Notes: generated from the sequence alone by a model not told the origin. A DNA stretch of 64,000 nucleotides from Tundrisphaera lichenicola (GCF_051175385.1 NZ_CP195106.1:3348001-3412000), one strand, 5' to 3'; shown: positions 32,011 to 41,945, counted from the stretch's first letter. Translations and numbers: made by a program.

Positions 32011-33042
32011 ATGAAGTGGGCGGTCCTGTTTCTGATATTTGCGGGGCTCTCGACCGCGGTTGCCGCCGAAGGCCCGCCGACCCGGGAGTTCGAGATCAAG
32101 GACGATCGTGCGTTTCTGGGCGGCGAACCGGTCGAGCTCTGGGGACTCCGGTGCGGGAATGCCCTTTATAGCGGGTCGGTCACCGAGCGGCACGTCAACG
32201 CCCTGGACACGATGGTCGCGCACGGGATCAACCTGATCGGCGTGTACATCCAGGGGACCAACGGGGGATCTCCGAACCCCGAGGCGGGGCTGGATGGGTT
32301 CCGTCGCGACGGCCGGCTCAAGGCCGACGTGGCCGAGCGGCTCGAATGGCTGATCCGCGAGGCCGACCGCCGAGGGATGGTGGTGATGGTCGGGGTCCTC
32401 TCGCCCCGGAAGGATCAGGACCTCTACGACGAGGCGGCCCTCCGCCGGGCCTTCGAGGAGACCGCCCGGTTCTTCGAAACCCGCAAGCTTCGGAACGTCT
32501 TCGTCGACCTGGTCCACGAGTACGACCACGCCGAGCGGATCGACCACCCCCTGCTCCGCGAGCCCGACGGGGCCTTGAAGAAGGCGAAGATTTCCGGGTG
32601 GTTCAAGGCGATCGCCCCCGAGATCGAGGTCGGCGTCTGCCCGAGCGAGAGCGGCGAGACCGCCGACGAGTATCCGGGGATGGACGTCCGGATCATCCAG
32701 AAGTCGATGCCGATCCCCAGCCGAGGGTTCGTGGTCAATGTCGAGACGACCCGTCACGACTACTACGAGAACGACGGCCTGTTCAGTCCCGGCGACATCG
32801 CCGAGATGAAGGCCTCGTGGCAGGACTACCGAGAGGCCCCCAACGCGGTGATGCTCTTCCACGCGGCGTATCTCCAGGGGATCTCGAACAAGAGCGGGAC
32901 GGCCCCGAATCCCGAGCCGGGCGGGAATGGGATCGAGCAGACCGACCGGGGGATTCGCTTCTACTTCGACTGGGTTCGCGACAACGCGGGTCGCTGGGAG
33001 TATCCCCGGCACGTCCCGGTCGAGAAGGGAGCCGCGAAGTGA
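32011..33042 (+). CDS. Secreted glycoside-hydrolase-like TIM-barrel protein
   Basis: The 343-aa protein has a signal peptide (about residues 1-19, ending AVAAE). It then looks like a GH5/GH-A-type barrel: LGGEPVELWGLRCGNALYS, LDTMVAHGINLIGVYIQG, EWLIREADRRGMVVMVGVLS and NVFVDLVHEYDHA. A Glu in 'VHEYDH' could be the acid/base residue, but the nucleophile is not clear. TGAGGAGGT lies 8 bases before ATG 32011. The stop overlaps the GTG start of the DUF1559 gene, forming an operon of three. Substrate is unknown; an inactive sugar-binding relative is possible. Confidence 0.7.
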   Translation: MKWAVLFLIFAGLSTAVAAEGPPTREFEIKDDRAFLGGEPVELWGLRCGNALYSGSVTERHVNALDTMVAHGINLIGVYIQGTNGGSPNPEAGLDGFRRDGRLKADVAERLEWLIREADRRGMVVMVGVLSPRKDQDLYDEAALRRAFEETARFFETRKLRNVFVDLVHEYDHAERIDHPLLREPDGALKKAKISGWFKAIAPEIEVGVCPSESGETADEYPGMDVRIIQKSMPIPSRGFVVNVETTRHDYYENDGLFSPGDIAEMKASWQDYREAPNAVMLFHAAYLQGISNKSGTAPNPEPGGNGIEQTDRGIRFYFDWVRDNAGRWEYPRHVPVEKGAAK

Positions 33043-34067
33043 CGCGCCGACCTCGCGGTTTCACGCTGATCGAGCTGATGGTGGTGATCGCCATCATCGC
33101 CCTCCTGATCGCCCTGCTGTTGCCCGCCGTCCAGGCCGCACGAGAGGCGGCCCGTCGGGTCCAGTGCGGCAACAACCTGAAGCAACTCGGCCTCGCGGTC
33201 CATCAATACGAGCAGGTCTGGGGGGGGATGCCCCCCTCGGCGCTCGTGATCCCGACCGCCTCGAACACGCTCTGGACCAGCACCTGGGGAGGCCTGGCCC
33301 GGATCCTGCCCCACATCGAGCAGGGGGCCATCCACAACGCCATCAACCTGTCCTCCAGCTACGGCGACCCCGGCAACCTGACCGCGACCGCCCAGACGAT
33401 CGCCACCTACATCTGCCCCAGCGAGGTCCGGCGCGACCGCGAGTTGAATGGCACCTTCGGCGTGGTCGGGCCGACCAATTACGGATTCTGCATGGGGGAC
33501 TGGTTCGTTTACGCCGGGCCGAACGGGAACGCGACCACCCGGAGCGCCTTCGGCCCGAATCTCAGTCGACGCTGGGCTGCTTTCTCGGACGGGACGAGCA
33601 ACACCCTGTTCATGGCCGAGGTGAAGAACTGGCAGCCGAATGTCCGCGATTGCGGCCACCTTTCCCGGATCAACGACCCGAACAACATCCCCAGCCCGTA
33701 CGCCGACCCGATCACCGTGGCCCCCGAATACCAGGCGACCGGATGCCTGCTCAAGCTGGAGGGGCATTGCGAATGGCCGGAGGTCGCGGTCCATCACATC
33801 GGGATGACAACCGCCTGGACGCCGAACAAGAAGACGCCGGGAGGCCCCGGATTCGCCACGCCGGATGTCGACATCACCAGCCAGCGCGAGCGAACCGGCG
33901 GCCCGACCTTCGCGGCCATCACGTCGCGCAGTTTCCACCCGGGCGGCGTGAATATCCTGCTGGGTGACGGCAGCGTCCGGTACATCAAGAACACGGTCGA
34001 CGGCATGATCTGGCGGGCTCTCGGGACCGTGGCGGGCGGCGAGGTCATCGGCGCGGACTCGCTCTGA
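33039..34067 (+). CDS. DUF1559 prepilin-like protein (H-X9-DG family)
   Basis: The 342-aa protein starts with a type IV prepilin leader: RGF before the TLIELMVVIAIIALLIALL helix, cleavable by a prepilin peptidase before F. It ends with the H-X9-DG motif (FHPGGVNILLGDGSVRYI). DUF1559 (SBP_bac_10) is a large planctomycete family of pseudopilin-like surface proteins of unknown function. The start GTG 33039 overlaps the upstream stop (GTGA); the stop overlaps the next ATG (TGATG). Translational coupling with the GH-like protein and the lipoprotein suggests joint export. Confidence 0.92.
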   Translation: MTRRPRGFTLIELMVVIAIIALLIALLLPAVQAAREAARRVQCGNNLKQLGLAVHQYEQVWGGMPPSALVIPTASNTLWTSTWGGLARILPHIEQGAIHNAINLSSSYGDPGNLTATAQTIATYICPSEVRRDRELNGTFGVVGPTNYGFCMGDWFVYAGPNGNATTRSAFGPNLSRRWAAFSDGTSNTLFMAEVKNWQPNVRDCGHLSRINDPNNIPSPYADPITVAPEYQATGCLLKLEGHCEWPEVAVHHIGMTTAWTPNKKTPGGPGFATPDVDITSQRERTGGPTFAAITSRSFHPGGVNILLGDGSVRYIKNTVDGMIWRALGTVAGGEVIGADSL

Positions 34068-34450
34068 TGGGGTATCGACGAGGGAATCTCCTGCCGCTGG
34101 TCCTGATCCTCGCGGGATGCTCGGGGACCGGCGAGTCTCCGAGCGAGCCCCCCTACGACACCGAACGGGCCCGATCGGCCCTGGTCGCGGCCCTCGAAGC
34201 CTGGAAGAAAGGCGAGGCCAAGGCTCTCCCGAAGCGAGTCCCGCCGATTCGCTTCGTGGACGATGACCTGATCTCGGGCTTGCGCCTGTCCGATTATGAG
34301 ATCGAGTCGCCCGATGGTCCCATCGGCCCTCATGCGGATGTTGACGTGGTCCTGTCGTTGCGCGACAAGCACAATCAGCCCATCCAGCGCGAGGCCCGCT
34401 ATCAGGTGGCCACGGAGCCCGGCCTGGCCGTGCTCCGGAGCGATCGATGA
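34067..34450 (+). CDS. Small predicted lipoprotein coupled to DUF1559
   Basis: The 127-aa product has a lipoprotein signal: LPLVLILAGCSG, with lipobox LAGC near residue 18. The mature part, about 110 residues, is soluble and mixed alpha/beta-like. The start shares one base with the DUF1559 stop. I do not recognise the mature domain. A similar lipoprotein-DUF1559 neighbourhood recurs at 50351-51803 in this window. Probable location is the outer or cytoplasmic membrane, facing the periplasm. Confidence 0.78.
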   Translation: MGYRRGNLLPLVLILAGCSGTGESPSEPPYDTERARSALVAALEAWKKGEAKALPKRVPPIRFVDDDLISGLRLSDYEIESPDGPIGPHADVDVVLSLRDKHNQPIQREARYQVATEPGLAVLRSDR

Positions 34451-34452
34451 GC

Positions 34453-35856
34453 CTACAGGAGGATCTCCCGGATCACGCGGCCCTTGACGTCGGTCAGTCG
34501 GTAGTCGCGCCCCCCGCTCCGATAGGTCAGGCGCTCGTGGTCGATCCCGCTGAGATGCAGCATCGTGGCGTGGAGGTCGTGGAAGTCGCAGACGTCCTCG
34601 ACGGCGTTCATGCCGAACTCGTCGGTCGCGCCGTAGACCGTCCCTCCTCGGATGCCGCCCCCGGCCAGGAACACCGAGAAGCCCTCGGTGTGGTGGTCGC
34701 GGCCATCGGGCCCGGGGGCGTGAGGGGTCCGGCCGAATTCCCCGGCCCAGAGGACCAATGTGCTGTCGAGCATCCCTCGCTGCTTCAGGTCCTTGATCAA
34801 GCCGGCGACGGCCCGGTCGGTCTGCCGACTGTTCTTCTCGTGGCCTTCCTTGAGCCCCCCGTGCTGGTCCCAGGTCCCGTTGGAGAGGCCGTAAGGGCAA
34901 TTCACCTGGACGAAGCGCACGCCGGATTCCACCAGCCTCCGGGCCCGGAGGCACTGCCTGGCATAGAGTTTCGTGTTCAGGTCGGGATCATCCAGCCCGT
35001 AGAGTTCGCGGGTCGCCTTGCTCTCGCGCGACTCATCCAGGACGTCCGGCACCAGGGTCTGCATCCGGGCGGCCAGCTCGTAGTTGTGGATGGCACTCTC
35101 CACGGCATCGGCCCCGCCGAGCCCCGCCGCGAAATCGAGGTCCTGCTGCCGGATCAGGTCGAGCTTGAGACGTTGAGAGGCGGGCGACTCGGCGGCCTGG
35201 AGATTGTCCAGGGGGACACCGCTAGCCTTGAGGATCGTGGCCTCGTAACTGGAGGGGAGGAACCCGCTCCCGAAGGCTTCCAGGCCGCCGACCGGGACGT
35301 GGCCGAAGCTCAGGACGACATAGCCGGGCAGGTTCTGGTTCTCGCTCCCCAAGCCGTAGCAGACCCACGACCCGACGCTCGGCCTCCCGGCGAGGTTGTG
35401 CCCGGTGTGGAGCAGCAGGACGCCGGTCGAGTGGATGGGCAACTCGGCCTTCATCGAACGGATGACCGCGATCTCGTCGACGCAGGTCGCGATCTGCGGG
35501 AACAGTTCGCTGACCGGGGTGCCGCTCTGGCCGTGCTGGTTGAACTTCCAGGGGCTCTTGACCCATTTCCGCTCGGGCTTCTCGGACCATGGCTTGCCCT
35601 CGTTCGCGGCCAGGGCGGGCTTGGGATCGAAGGAGTCGACGTGGGAGACTCCCCCATCCATGAACAGGAAGATGACGTTTTTGGCCCTCGCCGGGAAGTG
35701 GGTCTTCCGGGGCAATGGCGATTGGCCGAAGGCCGGGTCCTGCGTCAGGGCCGAGAGCGCGAGCCACCCGAAGCCGGTCCCGCCCGCCTTGAGCATCTGC
35801 CGCCGGTTGAGCGGCGGGAGGCCCCGTCCCGGGCAGCGTTCCTGGAGATGTCCCAT
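34453..35856 (-). CDS. DUF1501 (sulfatase-like) exported protein
   Basis: The 467-aa protein has a Tat-like N-terminus (NRRQMLKAGG followed by a hydrophobic stretch). The DUF1501 alkaline-phosphatase-like fold follows: NVIFLFMDGGVSHVDSFDPK, IHSTGVLLLHTGHN and LVLWAGEFGRTPHAPG, with HDLHATMLHLSGIDH near the end. DUF1501 proteins nearly always pair with PSD1/DUF1553 proteins in planctomycetes, as here, where PSD1 is encoded directly upstream (19-base gap). Sulfoester or polysaccharide degradation has been suggested for the pair, but activity is unproven. ATG 35856 is chosen at the Tat signal. Confidence 0.93.
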   Translation of the reverse strand: MGHLQERCPGRGLPPLNRRQMLKAGGTGFGWLALSALTQDPAFGQSPLPRKTHFPARAKNVIFLFMDGGVSHVDSFDPKPALAANEGKPWSEKPERKWVKSPWKFNQHGQSGTPVSELFPQIATCVDEIAVIRSMKAELPIHSTGVLLLHTGHNLAGRPSVGSWVCYGLGSENQNLPGYVVLSFGHVPVGGLEAFGSGFLPSSYEATILKASGVPLDNLQAAESPASQRLKLDLIRQQDLDFAAGLGGADAVESAIHNYELAARMQTLVPDVLDESRESKATRELYGLDDPDLNTKLYARQCLRARRLVESGVRFVQVNCPYGLSNGTWDQHGGLKEGHEKNSRQTDRAVAGLIKDLKQRGMLDSTLVLWAGEFGRTPHAPGPDGRDHHTEGFSVFLAGGGIRGGTVYGATDEFGMNAVEDVCDFHDLHATMLHLSGIDHERLTYRSGGRDYRLTDVKGRVIREILL

Positions 35857-35875
35857 CGATCGTTCCGCCCGGGGT

Positions 35876-38800
35876 TCAGGGGATGAAGATGAACTCTTTG
35901 AGGTTGAAGATCGCGTGAGCCGCGTCCTGCCAGACCGGTCGGCTGACCATGAGGTCGGCGTCGGACACGCCCCGGAGTTCGGCGAAGGCGCGGACGGCCT
36001 CGGCGAATCGCCCTCGTTCGAGGTCCGAGGCCGGGCGTCCCAGCGCATCCCGGAACATCAAGTCCACCCGGTCCTCGATCGTCCGACCCCGATCCTGGAG
36101 GTTCCCGGCCCAGTGGTCGGCCAGGTTCCAGACCAGCGGGTCGTTCAGGAGCGCGAGACTCTGCGCGGGGACGTTCGAGGCATCCCGCCGGCCCTGCGTG
36201 ACCTTGCCGCCGGGCAGGTTGAAGACGCTGAGGAAGCGCGGCGACTCCATCAACTGGAACTTGATATAAAGGCTCCGGCGTCCGTCCCCATCCAGCGGCC
36301 CGGCGAACAATCGCTTCTCGGTGTCTTCCTTGTCGCGATAGGGGTGGACGCTCGGGCCGTAGAGCTTGCCGTCGAGCCGACCGGAGACCGCCAGCAGGCT
36401 GTCGCGGATCACCTCGGCCTCGGCCCGCCTCGCCGGGTAATGGGAGAGGAGGATGTTATCGGGGTCGCGCTCGCGGGTCCCCTCGGCGGGGTTGGCGGCG
36501 GCTCGGAAGGCCCGGCTCAGGACCAGTTCGCGGACCAGTCGCTTCACCGACCATCCGTCTTCGACGAATTCCGCGGCCAGGTAGTCGAGGAGTTCCGGGT
36601 GGGTGGGCGGCTCGCCCAGGTGCCCGAAGTCGTCGGGCGTCCGCACGATTCCCCGGCCGAAGACCCATTGCCAGACGCGGTTGACCATCACCCGGGCGGT
36701 GAGCGGGTTGGTCGGGCTGGCGATCTGATCGGCGACGAAACCCCGACCGCTCCCCGGGAGCGGGAGCGTCGTGCCCTCGGGCTCGATCGCCTGGAGATAG
36801 CGCCGGGGGGTCGGATCGCCGGGCCTGGTGTACTCCCCTCGGATGAGGATGGGTTGATCGAAGGGCTCCCTCTCGTCGGCCATCCCCGGGATCGTGGTGG
36901 GCGGCGAGAGGTCATGCTCCTCGATCTTGCGGTAGCTCGCGATCAGCGAGGCCAGCCGGGGGCTGGCGTCCGCCTTGTTCGAGATCAGGCCGCGATCCAG
37001 GAGCCAGTTCAACCATTTCACGTCGTCGTCGGTCGTCCGGCCCTCCGCGAAGGCGGCCACGACCTCCCGGGCGATCCCCGAGTATCGCGAGCCCAGCTCC
37101 TCCAGGCTCGCGGGAGGGTCGCCCGATTCGAGTCGATCGAGGTGGGCGAGGTCTTCTTTGGGGGGCTCCGGGCCATCGTGGGCGACGACCTGTCGGAGCC
37201 CCCACCAGGAGCGAGGGTCCCTGGTGTGGAAGTCCCAGGGCTGCCGCTGATTGTCCGTATCCTTGCCCAGGGTTCCGAGCGGGTCGGGGTACTTGGGGCT
37301 GTCCCAGAACGTGAGCAACTCCGCATAGGGGAGCAGCTCGGCCGACCTGTCCGGGAAATCCACCGTCACCCAGGTCCAGTCGTCGTGATGGATCGAATGT
37401 TGATTCGTGTAATTGAGCTGGCAGTTATTGAACACGACCCGAGACAGGCTGTGTCCGCCGCCGATGACCTGGAAGCTCAGCTTGCCGCCCCCCCGAGGGA
37501 GGGTCGGCGATCGCAAGGCACCGTTGAGCTTCCGGGAGACTCCGAACGTGAACAGCCCCGAGGGGAGGATCGATTGGATCGCGGCCTCGCCCTCGTGCGC
37601 CAGGGTGATGTCGACGCCCGGGTTCGGGCCTCCTCTCAGTCCCATGCCACTGGTGGTCCAGCCGGGCTCCATCCGCCCTCGGAAATCGGCCACCGGCTGG
37701 AATTTCGTTCGATTGAATTCGGAGCGAGCGGCCTGCTCCGTCGCATGGTCCTCGACGAGCTTTTGCCAGGTCCCGCACAGATCATCGGCCTCGGACGACG
37801 AGGCACGGGCCATGGCATCCCAGGCGTGCGACGGGCTGGAAATCGGCGGCGGCTTCTCGCCGGGCGGACCGAGACGGTCGACGAGTTTCCCCCCGTCGAT
37901 CGAGTTCACCTCGCCCGTCCACAGGGACGCCAGCTCGGCCCGGATCTCGGCCTTGATGCGATTCAGGTCGGCGATGGCCTCGCGATTGATCTCGGGCGAG
38001 TCGAGCGTGTGCTGGACCGATCGAGAGCTGCGCAAGATCCCGAGCAACCCGTAATAGTCGCGGGTCGAGACCGCATCCTTCTTGTGGTCGTGGCAGCGGG
38101 CGCAGGCGACGGTGGTCGCCTGGAAGGTCTTGGTGAGGGTATCGAGCTGGTTGTCGACGATGTCGTAGCCGATGACGCCGAAGTCCACGCAACTGTCGTG
38201 GTTGACCTCGCCGAAGCGATAGAACGCCGTCCCGATGAGCGACTCGTTGAATCGTCCCCGGGCGTTCCATCGGGGCTCGGGCAGGAGGTCCCCGGCGATC
38301 TGTTCCCGGGCGAACTGGTCGTAGGGCAGGTCTTCATTGAACGCGCGGATGACGTAGTCGCGGTACCGCCAGGCGTGGGGGACGTCGTAGTTCCACTCGT
38401 TCCCGTGGGTCTCGGAGTACCGGACGACGTCGAGCCAGTGCCTCGCGAATCGCTCGCCGAATCGGGGCGAGGCCAGTAGTCGGTCCACCAGCGCCTCGTA
38501 GGCCCCGCCCGGGTCGCGACGGGCCGACTCCTCGAAGGCCGCCGATTCCTCGGCGGTAGGCGGCAGGCCGGTCAGGACGAGCGACAACCGTCGGATCAGC
38601 GTGCGGGGGGACGCGGCGGCGGCGGGCGAGACGCCCTCGGAGGCCATCCGCCGATCGAGGAAGTGATCGACCGCCCTTCCCGGCCGATCGCCCTGGTCGA
38701 CCTCCGGGACGGGCGGCTTGCGGACCGGCTTGAGGCTCCACCAATTCCGACGCTCCTCGAAGACCTCGGCCCAGGTGGCGGGCCGAGGTCCGGGCCCTGT

Positions 38801-39214
38801 GTCGGTCCTCGGGTCGAAGGCCCCCCGCTTCACCCAGGCTTCGAGGTCGGCAATCTGGCCGTCGGACAGCTTTCCGCCCGCCTCTTCCGGCGGCATCCGG
38901 AGCGCCTCGTCCGTCCACCGGACCGCTTGCAGGAGGAGGCTCTCTTCGACGTTGCCGGGCCGGATGGAGGGGCCCGAGTCGCCCCCCCGCTCCCACCCGG
39001 CCTTCGAATCCAGGGCCAGCCCCCCGTTCTGCTTCCTAGCCGAGCTGTGGCATCGCTGGCAATGGTTGGCGAGGATCGGCCGGATCTTCTTCTCGAAGAA
39101 TTCGCCGTCGTCCTGGGCCGGGGCCGAGCCCGACAGCCATCCGGCGAGAATCAGGACGAAAGCCGGGATCTTCGACGGGGCTCGATCGCCCCGCCCGCTC
39201 GAATCGCAAGCCAT
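35876..39214 (-). CDS. PSCyt1-PSCyt2-PSD1 multidomain protein (DUF1549/DUF1553)
   Basis: The 1112-aa protein has a signal segment, then a planctomycete cytochrome C domain (PSCyt1) with C52-x2-C55-H56 in HCQRCHSS. PSCyt2 (DUF1549) is near residues 180-400, including RHWLDVVRYSETHGNEW. A central beta-rich, possibly lectin-like stretch spans about 500-650. The C-terminal PSD1 (DUF1553) includes ANPLTARVMVNRVWQWVFGR. A heme-binding role is predicted by CxxCH, but electron partners are unknown. It is upstream of DUF1501 on the same strand, the standard planctomycete pair. Length is typical for the family. Confidence 0.93.
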   Translation of the reverse strand: MACDSSGRGDRAPSKIPAFVLILAGWLSGSAPAQDDGEFFEKKIRPILANHCQRCHSSARKQNGGLALDSKAGWERGGDSGPSIRPGNVEESLLLQAVRWTDEALRMPPEEAGGKLSDGQIADLEAWVKRGAFDPRTDTGPGPRPATWAEVFEERRNWWSLKPVRKPPVPEVDQGDRPGRAVDHFLDRRMASEGVSPAAAASPRTLIRRLSLVLTGLPPTAEESAAFEESARRDPGGAYEALVDRLLASPRFGERFARHWLDVVRYSETHGNEWNYDVPHAWRYRDYVIRAFNEDLPYDQFAREQIAGDLLPEPRWNARGRFNESLIGTAFYRFGEVNHDSCVDFGVIGYDIVDNQLDTLTKTFQATTVACARCHDHKKDAVSTRDYYGLLGILRSSRSVQHTLDSPEINREAIADLNRIKAEIRAELASLWTGEVNSIDGGKLVDRLGPPGEKPPPISSPSHAWDAMARASSSEADDLCGTWQKLVEDHATEQAARSEFNRTKFQPVADFRGRMEPGWTTSGMGLRGGPNPGVDITLAHEGEAAIQSILPSGLFTFGVSRKLNGALRSPTLPRGGGKLSFQVIGGGHSLSRVVFNNCQLNYTNQHSIHHDDWTWVTVDFPDRSAELLPYAELLTFWDSPKYPDPLGTLGKDTDNQRQPWDFHTRDPRSWWGLRQVVAHDGPEPPKEDLAHLDRLESGDPPASLEELGSRYSGIAREVVAAFAEGRTTDDDVKWLNWLLDRGLISNKADASPRLASLIASYRKIEEHDLSPPTTIPGMADEREPFDQPILIRGEYTRPGDPTPRRYLQAIEPEGTTLPLPGSGRGFVADQIASPTNPLTARVMVNRVWQWVFGRGIVRTPDDFGHLGEPPTHPELLDYLAAEFVEDGWSVKRLVRELVLSRAFRAAANPAEGTRERDPDNILLSHYPARRAEAEVIRDSLLAVSGRLDGKLYGPSVHPYRDKEDTEKRLFAGPLDGDGRRSLYIKFQLMESPRFLSVFNLPGGKVTQGRRDASNVPAQSLALLNDPLVWNLADHWAGNLQDRGRTIEDRVDLMFRDALGRPASDLERGRFAEAVRAFAELRGVSDADLMVSRPVWQDAAHAIFNLKEFIFIP

Positions 39215-39497
39215 CGATTGCCGCTCCCCAGGAGGTCGAGAAGGTCGGAGACCCCGCGGATCCGGTCGCTATTCTACCGGACGATGACCCCGGATGGTTC
39301 CCGGTCTCGACCTCGCCTTGAATTTTCTTTCAACACCGGAAGGGTCGCGATCCGGGCGACTTTCCCCGGATCCGGGCTCATCAGTGGCCCGAGGTTCCTG
39401 CCTACATTCAACATTCACTTGCCTTCGGCCCGGTCGTCTTCGACGATGAGCACCCCCGATTCGGGGCGACATTACGGACATAGGGATAGGAATGATC

Positions 39498-40514
39498 ATG
39501 AAACGTCCCCAACATCGCGCCTTCACCCTGATCGAGCTGCTGGTGGTGATCGCGATCATCGCGGTGCTGATCGCCCTGCTCTTGCCGGCCGTGCAGGCGG
39601 CCCGAGAGGCCGCCCGGCGGATCCAGTGCACCAATAACCTGAAGCAGATGGGCCTGGGGCTCCACAACTACGAGAGCATCGCCGGGGCCTTCCCGCCCTC
39701 GTGCGTCCTGAGCGGCTCGGGGAACAAGGTGAGCCTCTGGCTGGGCTGGAGCGTCCCGGGGCGGATCTTGCCGTTCCTGGAGCAAGGACCGATGTTCAGC
39801 GCGATCAACTTCAACTATTCGGGAGAATCGCCCTACAACCTGACCGTCTCGACCCAGCGGGTCGCGATGTTCATCTGCCCGAGCGAGGTCGACTCGTCTC
39901 CGATCCCCGGGGAGTCGGGCGTGGTCGGGACGTACGGTTTCCTGATGGGCGACTGGTTCGTCTGGGGCGGGTTCTCCGGGGCGACCAATCGGTCGGCCTT
40001 CGCCCCCAACACGAGCCGACGCCTGGCCGACTTCCGCGACGGCCTGAGCCAGACGATCGTGGCGGCCGACTGCAAGGCCAAGCAACCCCTGCTCCGCGAC
40101 TGCGGGGGCCTGGCGAACATCACGCAGCCCAACGCCATCCCGCTCACCAACGCCGACCCGAAGACCGTGGCCCCGGAATACGACGGCGGCTCCTGCGGGT
40201 TCACCTACGGCCACTCGGAATGGAGCGACGGCCAGGCCCACCAGACCGGCTTCACCACCGCCTGGACGCCCAATCGCCAGACCCCCGGCTACTCGGCCAA
40301 TCCCCAGCGCGACCTGGACCTGACCGGCCAGCGCGAGAAGAAGGGCGGCCCCACCTTCGCGGCGATCACCGCCCGGAGCTACCACCCCGGCGGGGTCAAC
40401 GTCCTCCTCGGAGACGGCTCGGTCCGGTTCCTCAAGGACACCATCGCCGGGAACGTCTGGAGGGCGCTGGGCACGATCGCCGGGGGGGAAGTCACCAGCG
40501 CCGATGCTTATTGA
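39498..40514 (+). CDS. DUF1559 prepilin-like protein
   Basis: The protein (338 residues from ATG 39498; two more from ATG 39492) has the leader KRPQHRAF followed by the TLIELLVVIAIIAVLIALL helix. It ends with YHPGGVNVLLGDGSVRFL. It is most similar in layout to the DUF1559 at 33039: both have central MGDWFVYAG/MGDWFVWGG-type segments, so they look like close paralogues. AGGA lies 6 bases before ATG 39498. It is divergent from PSD1 across a 280-bp gap, and its stop is 6 bases from the convergent serine hydrolase. Confidence 0.9.
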   Translation: MKRPQHRAFTLIELLVVIAIIAVLIALLLPAVQAAREAARRIQCTNNLKQMGLGLHNYESIAGAFPPSCVLSGSGNKVSLWLGWSVPGRILPFLEQGPMFSAINFNYSGESPYNLTVSTQRVAMFICPSEVDSSPIPGESGVVGTYGFLMGDWFVWGGFSGATNRSAFAPNTSRRLADFRDGLSQTIVAADCKAKQPLLRDCGGLANITQPNAIPLTNADPKTVAPEYDGGSCGFTYGHSEWSDGQAHQTGFTTAWTPNRQTPGYSANPQRDLDLTGQREKKGGPTFAAITARSYHPGGVNVLLGDGSVRFLKDTIAGNVWRALGTIAGGEVTSADAY

Positions 40515-40520
40515 TGCCGA

Positions 40521-41945
40521 TCACGGCGACTTCTCGAAGAGGAGTTGCTGGATCTTCCCGTCGGGCGTCCGATAGAGCGACCCGTCCAGCACGGCGTCCT
40601 TGAAGGTGAGGCGGATCGCGGCGACCTCCATCCCGCCCCGCTCTCGGACCCCCCGGACCTCGACCTTCTCGGGCTCGCCGAGGGGCTTGAGCCGGGGGGC
40701 GGCGGCGGCGATCCGCTCGTCGGTCAGGTAGGCGGCGAACTCCTCGCCGAGCTTGCCCCGGTCGACCTGGCCGGCCTGCATCTCGCGGAAGAAGGCGAGC
40801 GCGGCCTCCTTGGGCGAGGGGCCGTCGACCTTGGGAACCTCGGGCTCGCCTTCGGGTTTGGTCAGGAGCCCGACGATGGCCTGGCCGATCCCCGCGTCGG
40901 ATTGCTCGTTGTTCATCAAGATCACGACCGATGCCTTCAGGCGGGGTATCATCGACAGCGAGGCCCGGAAGCCGCTGACGGCACCCCCGTGCGAGAGGAC
41001 GATATCGCCATTTTCGCGGCGGACGCCGATCCCGCAGCCGTAGGTGGTGAGCCGACCGTCCAGGAGAGCGGCCGGGGTGGTCATGATCCGGAGCCGTTCG
41101 GGATCCAGGACCTTGCCCTCCATCAGGGCGGTGGCCCATCGGGCCAGGTCGGGGGCGGAGGCCCAGACTCCCCCGGCGGCATAGATCCACCCTTCGGCCT
41201 CGGGCGTGCAGGGCTCGGGAGGGCCGAGGGCGAAGGGCGTGTAGCCTCGGGCCCGGTTCGGGTCGGCCTGCGACGGCTCGAACGTCGATCGGTCCATGCC
41301 CAGGGGCTTGAGGATCCGCTCGGCCAGGAACACCCCGAAGGGCTGGCCGCTGACCTTCTCGACCACCTTCCCGAGGATCATGAACCCGGTGTTGCTGTAA
41401 GACCAGCGCGTGCCCGGGGGGAAGTCGAGCTTGCCCCCGGCATATTCCCGGATCAGGGCATCCACCCCGATCGGCCGGCTCATCCGGCGGTCGACGAAGT
41501 CGAGCGGGTAGTAGTCGGGATATCCCGAGGTGTGGCTCATCAGCTGGTGGAGCGTGATCTCGCCGGCCCGGGTCAGGCCGGGGAAGTACTTCGCCACCTT
41601 GTCGTCGACGGAGAGCTTCCCCTCCTGGGCCAGCAGGAGGATGCAGGCGCAGGTGAATTGCTTGCTGACCGAGCCGATGGCGAACGAGGTCTCGGGCTCG
41701 ACCGGGGCCCGGTCCTCGATGGACCTCCGGCCATATCCCTTGGCGAGGACGATCTTGCCGTCGCGGGCGATGGCCAGGGACAGGCCGGTGATCTCCTTCT
41801 CTCGGACCACGCCCGCGACATAGGCGTCGATGGCCTCGAGGTCGAAAGTCTTCGGCGGCTCGGGCGGCTTCGGGACCTCGCTCCGGGCCTCGGGGGCGAC
41901 CGCCAGGATCGCCAGGATCGTCAGGGCGAGCAATCTCGTTCGCAT
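40521..41945 (-). CDS. Beta-lactamase-family serine hydrolase (PF00144)
   Basis: The 474-aa protein has a signal peptide (about 1-22). The class-C/penicillin-binding-like fold has S92-V-S-K95 (catalytic SxxK), YSNTG (YxN), and a HGG motif in VLSHGGAVSG. These enzymes include esterases, D-aminopeptidases and transpeptidase relatives. True beta-lactamase activity is unlikely to be inferable. The C-terminal 120 residues form an extra domain with FFREMQAGQVDRGKL and AEAIRLTFKDAV-like text, perhaps a DUF3471-like or NTF2-like add-on. It is convergent with DUF1559 and divergent from the cheB-cheR operon. Confidence 0.9.
   Translation of the reverse strand: MRTRLLALTILAILAVAPEARSEVPKPPEPPKTFDLEAIDAYVAGVVREKEITGLSLAIARDGKIVLAKGYGRRSIEDRAPVEPETSFAIGSVSKQFTCACILLLAQEGKLSVDDKVAKYFPGLTRAGEITLHQLMSHTSGYPDYYPLDFVDRRMSRPIGVDALIREYAGGKLDFPPGTRWSYSNTGFMILGKVVEKVSGQPFGVFLAERILKPLGMDRSTFEPSQADPNRARGYTPFALGPPEPCTPEAEGWIYAAGGVWASAPDLARWATALMEGKVLDPERLRIMTTPAALLDGRLTTYGCGIGVRRENGDIVLSHGGAVSGFRASLSMIPRLKASVVILMNNEQSDAGIGQAIVGLLTKPEGEPEVPKVDGPSPKEAALAFFREMQAGQVDRGKLGEEFAAYLTDERIAAAAPRLKPLGEPEKVEVRGVRERGGMEVAAIRLTFKDAVLDGSLYRTPDGKIQQLLFEKSP

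Noticed and set aside
35396..38479. 1027-codon open frame on the plus strand
   Set aside because: It is antisense to PSD1 and DUF1501, which have clear domain motifs.
40521..41945. Antibiotic-resistance beta-lactamase
   Set aside because: The family includes many esterases and peptidases, and nothing in the context suggests resistance.
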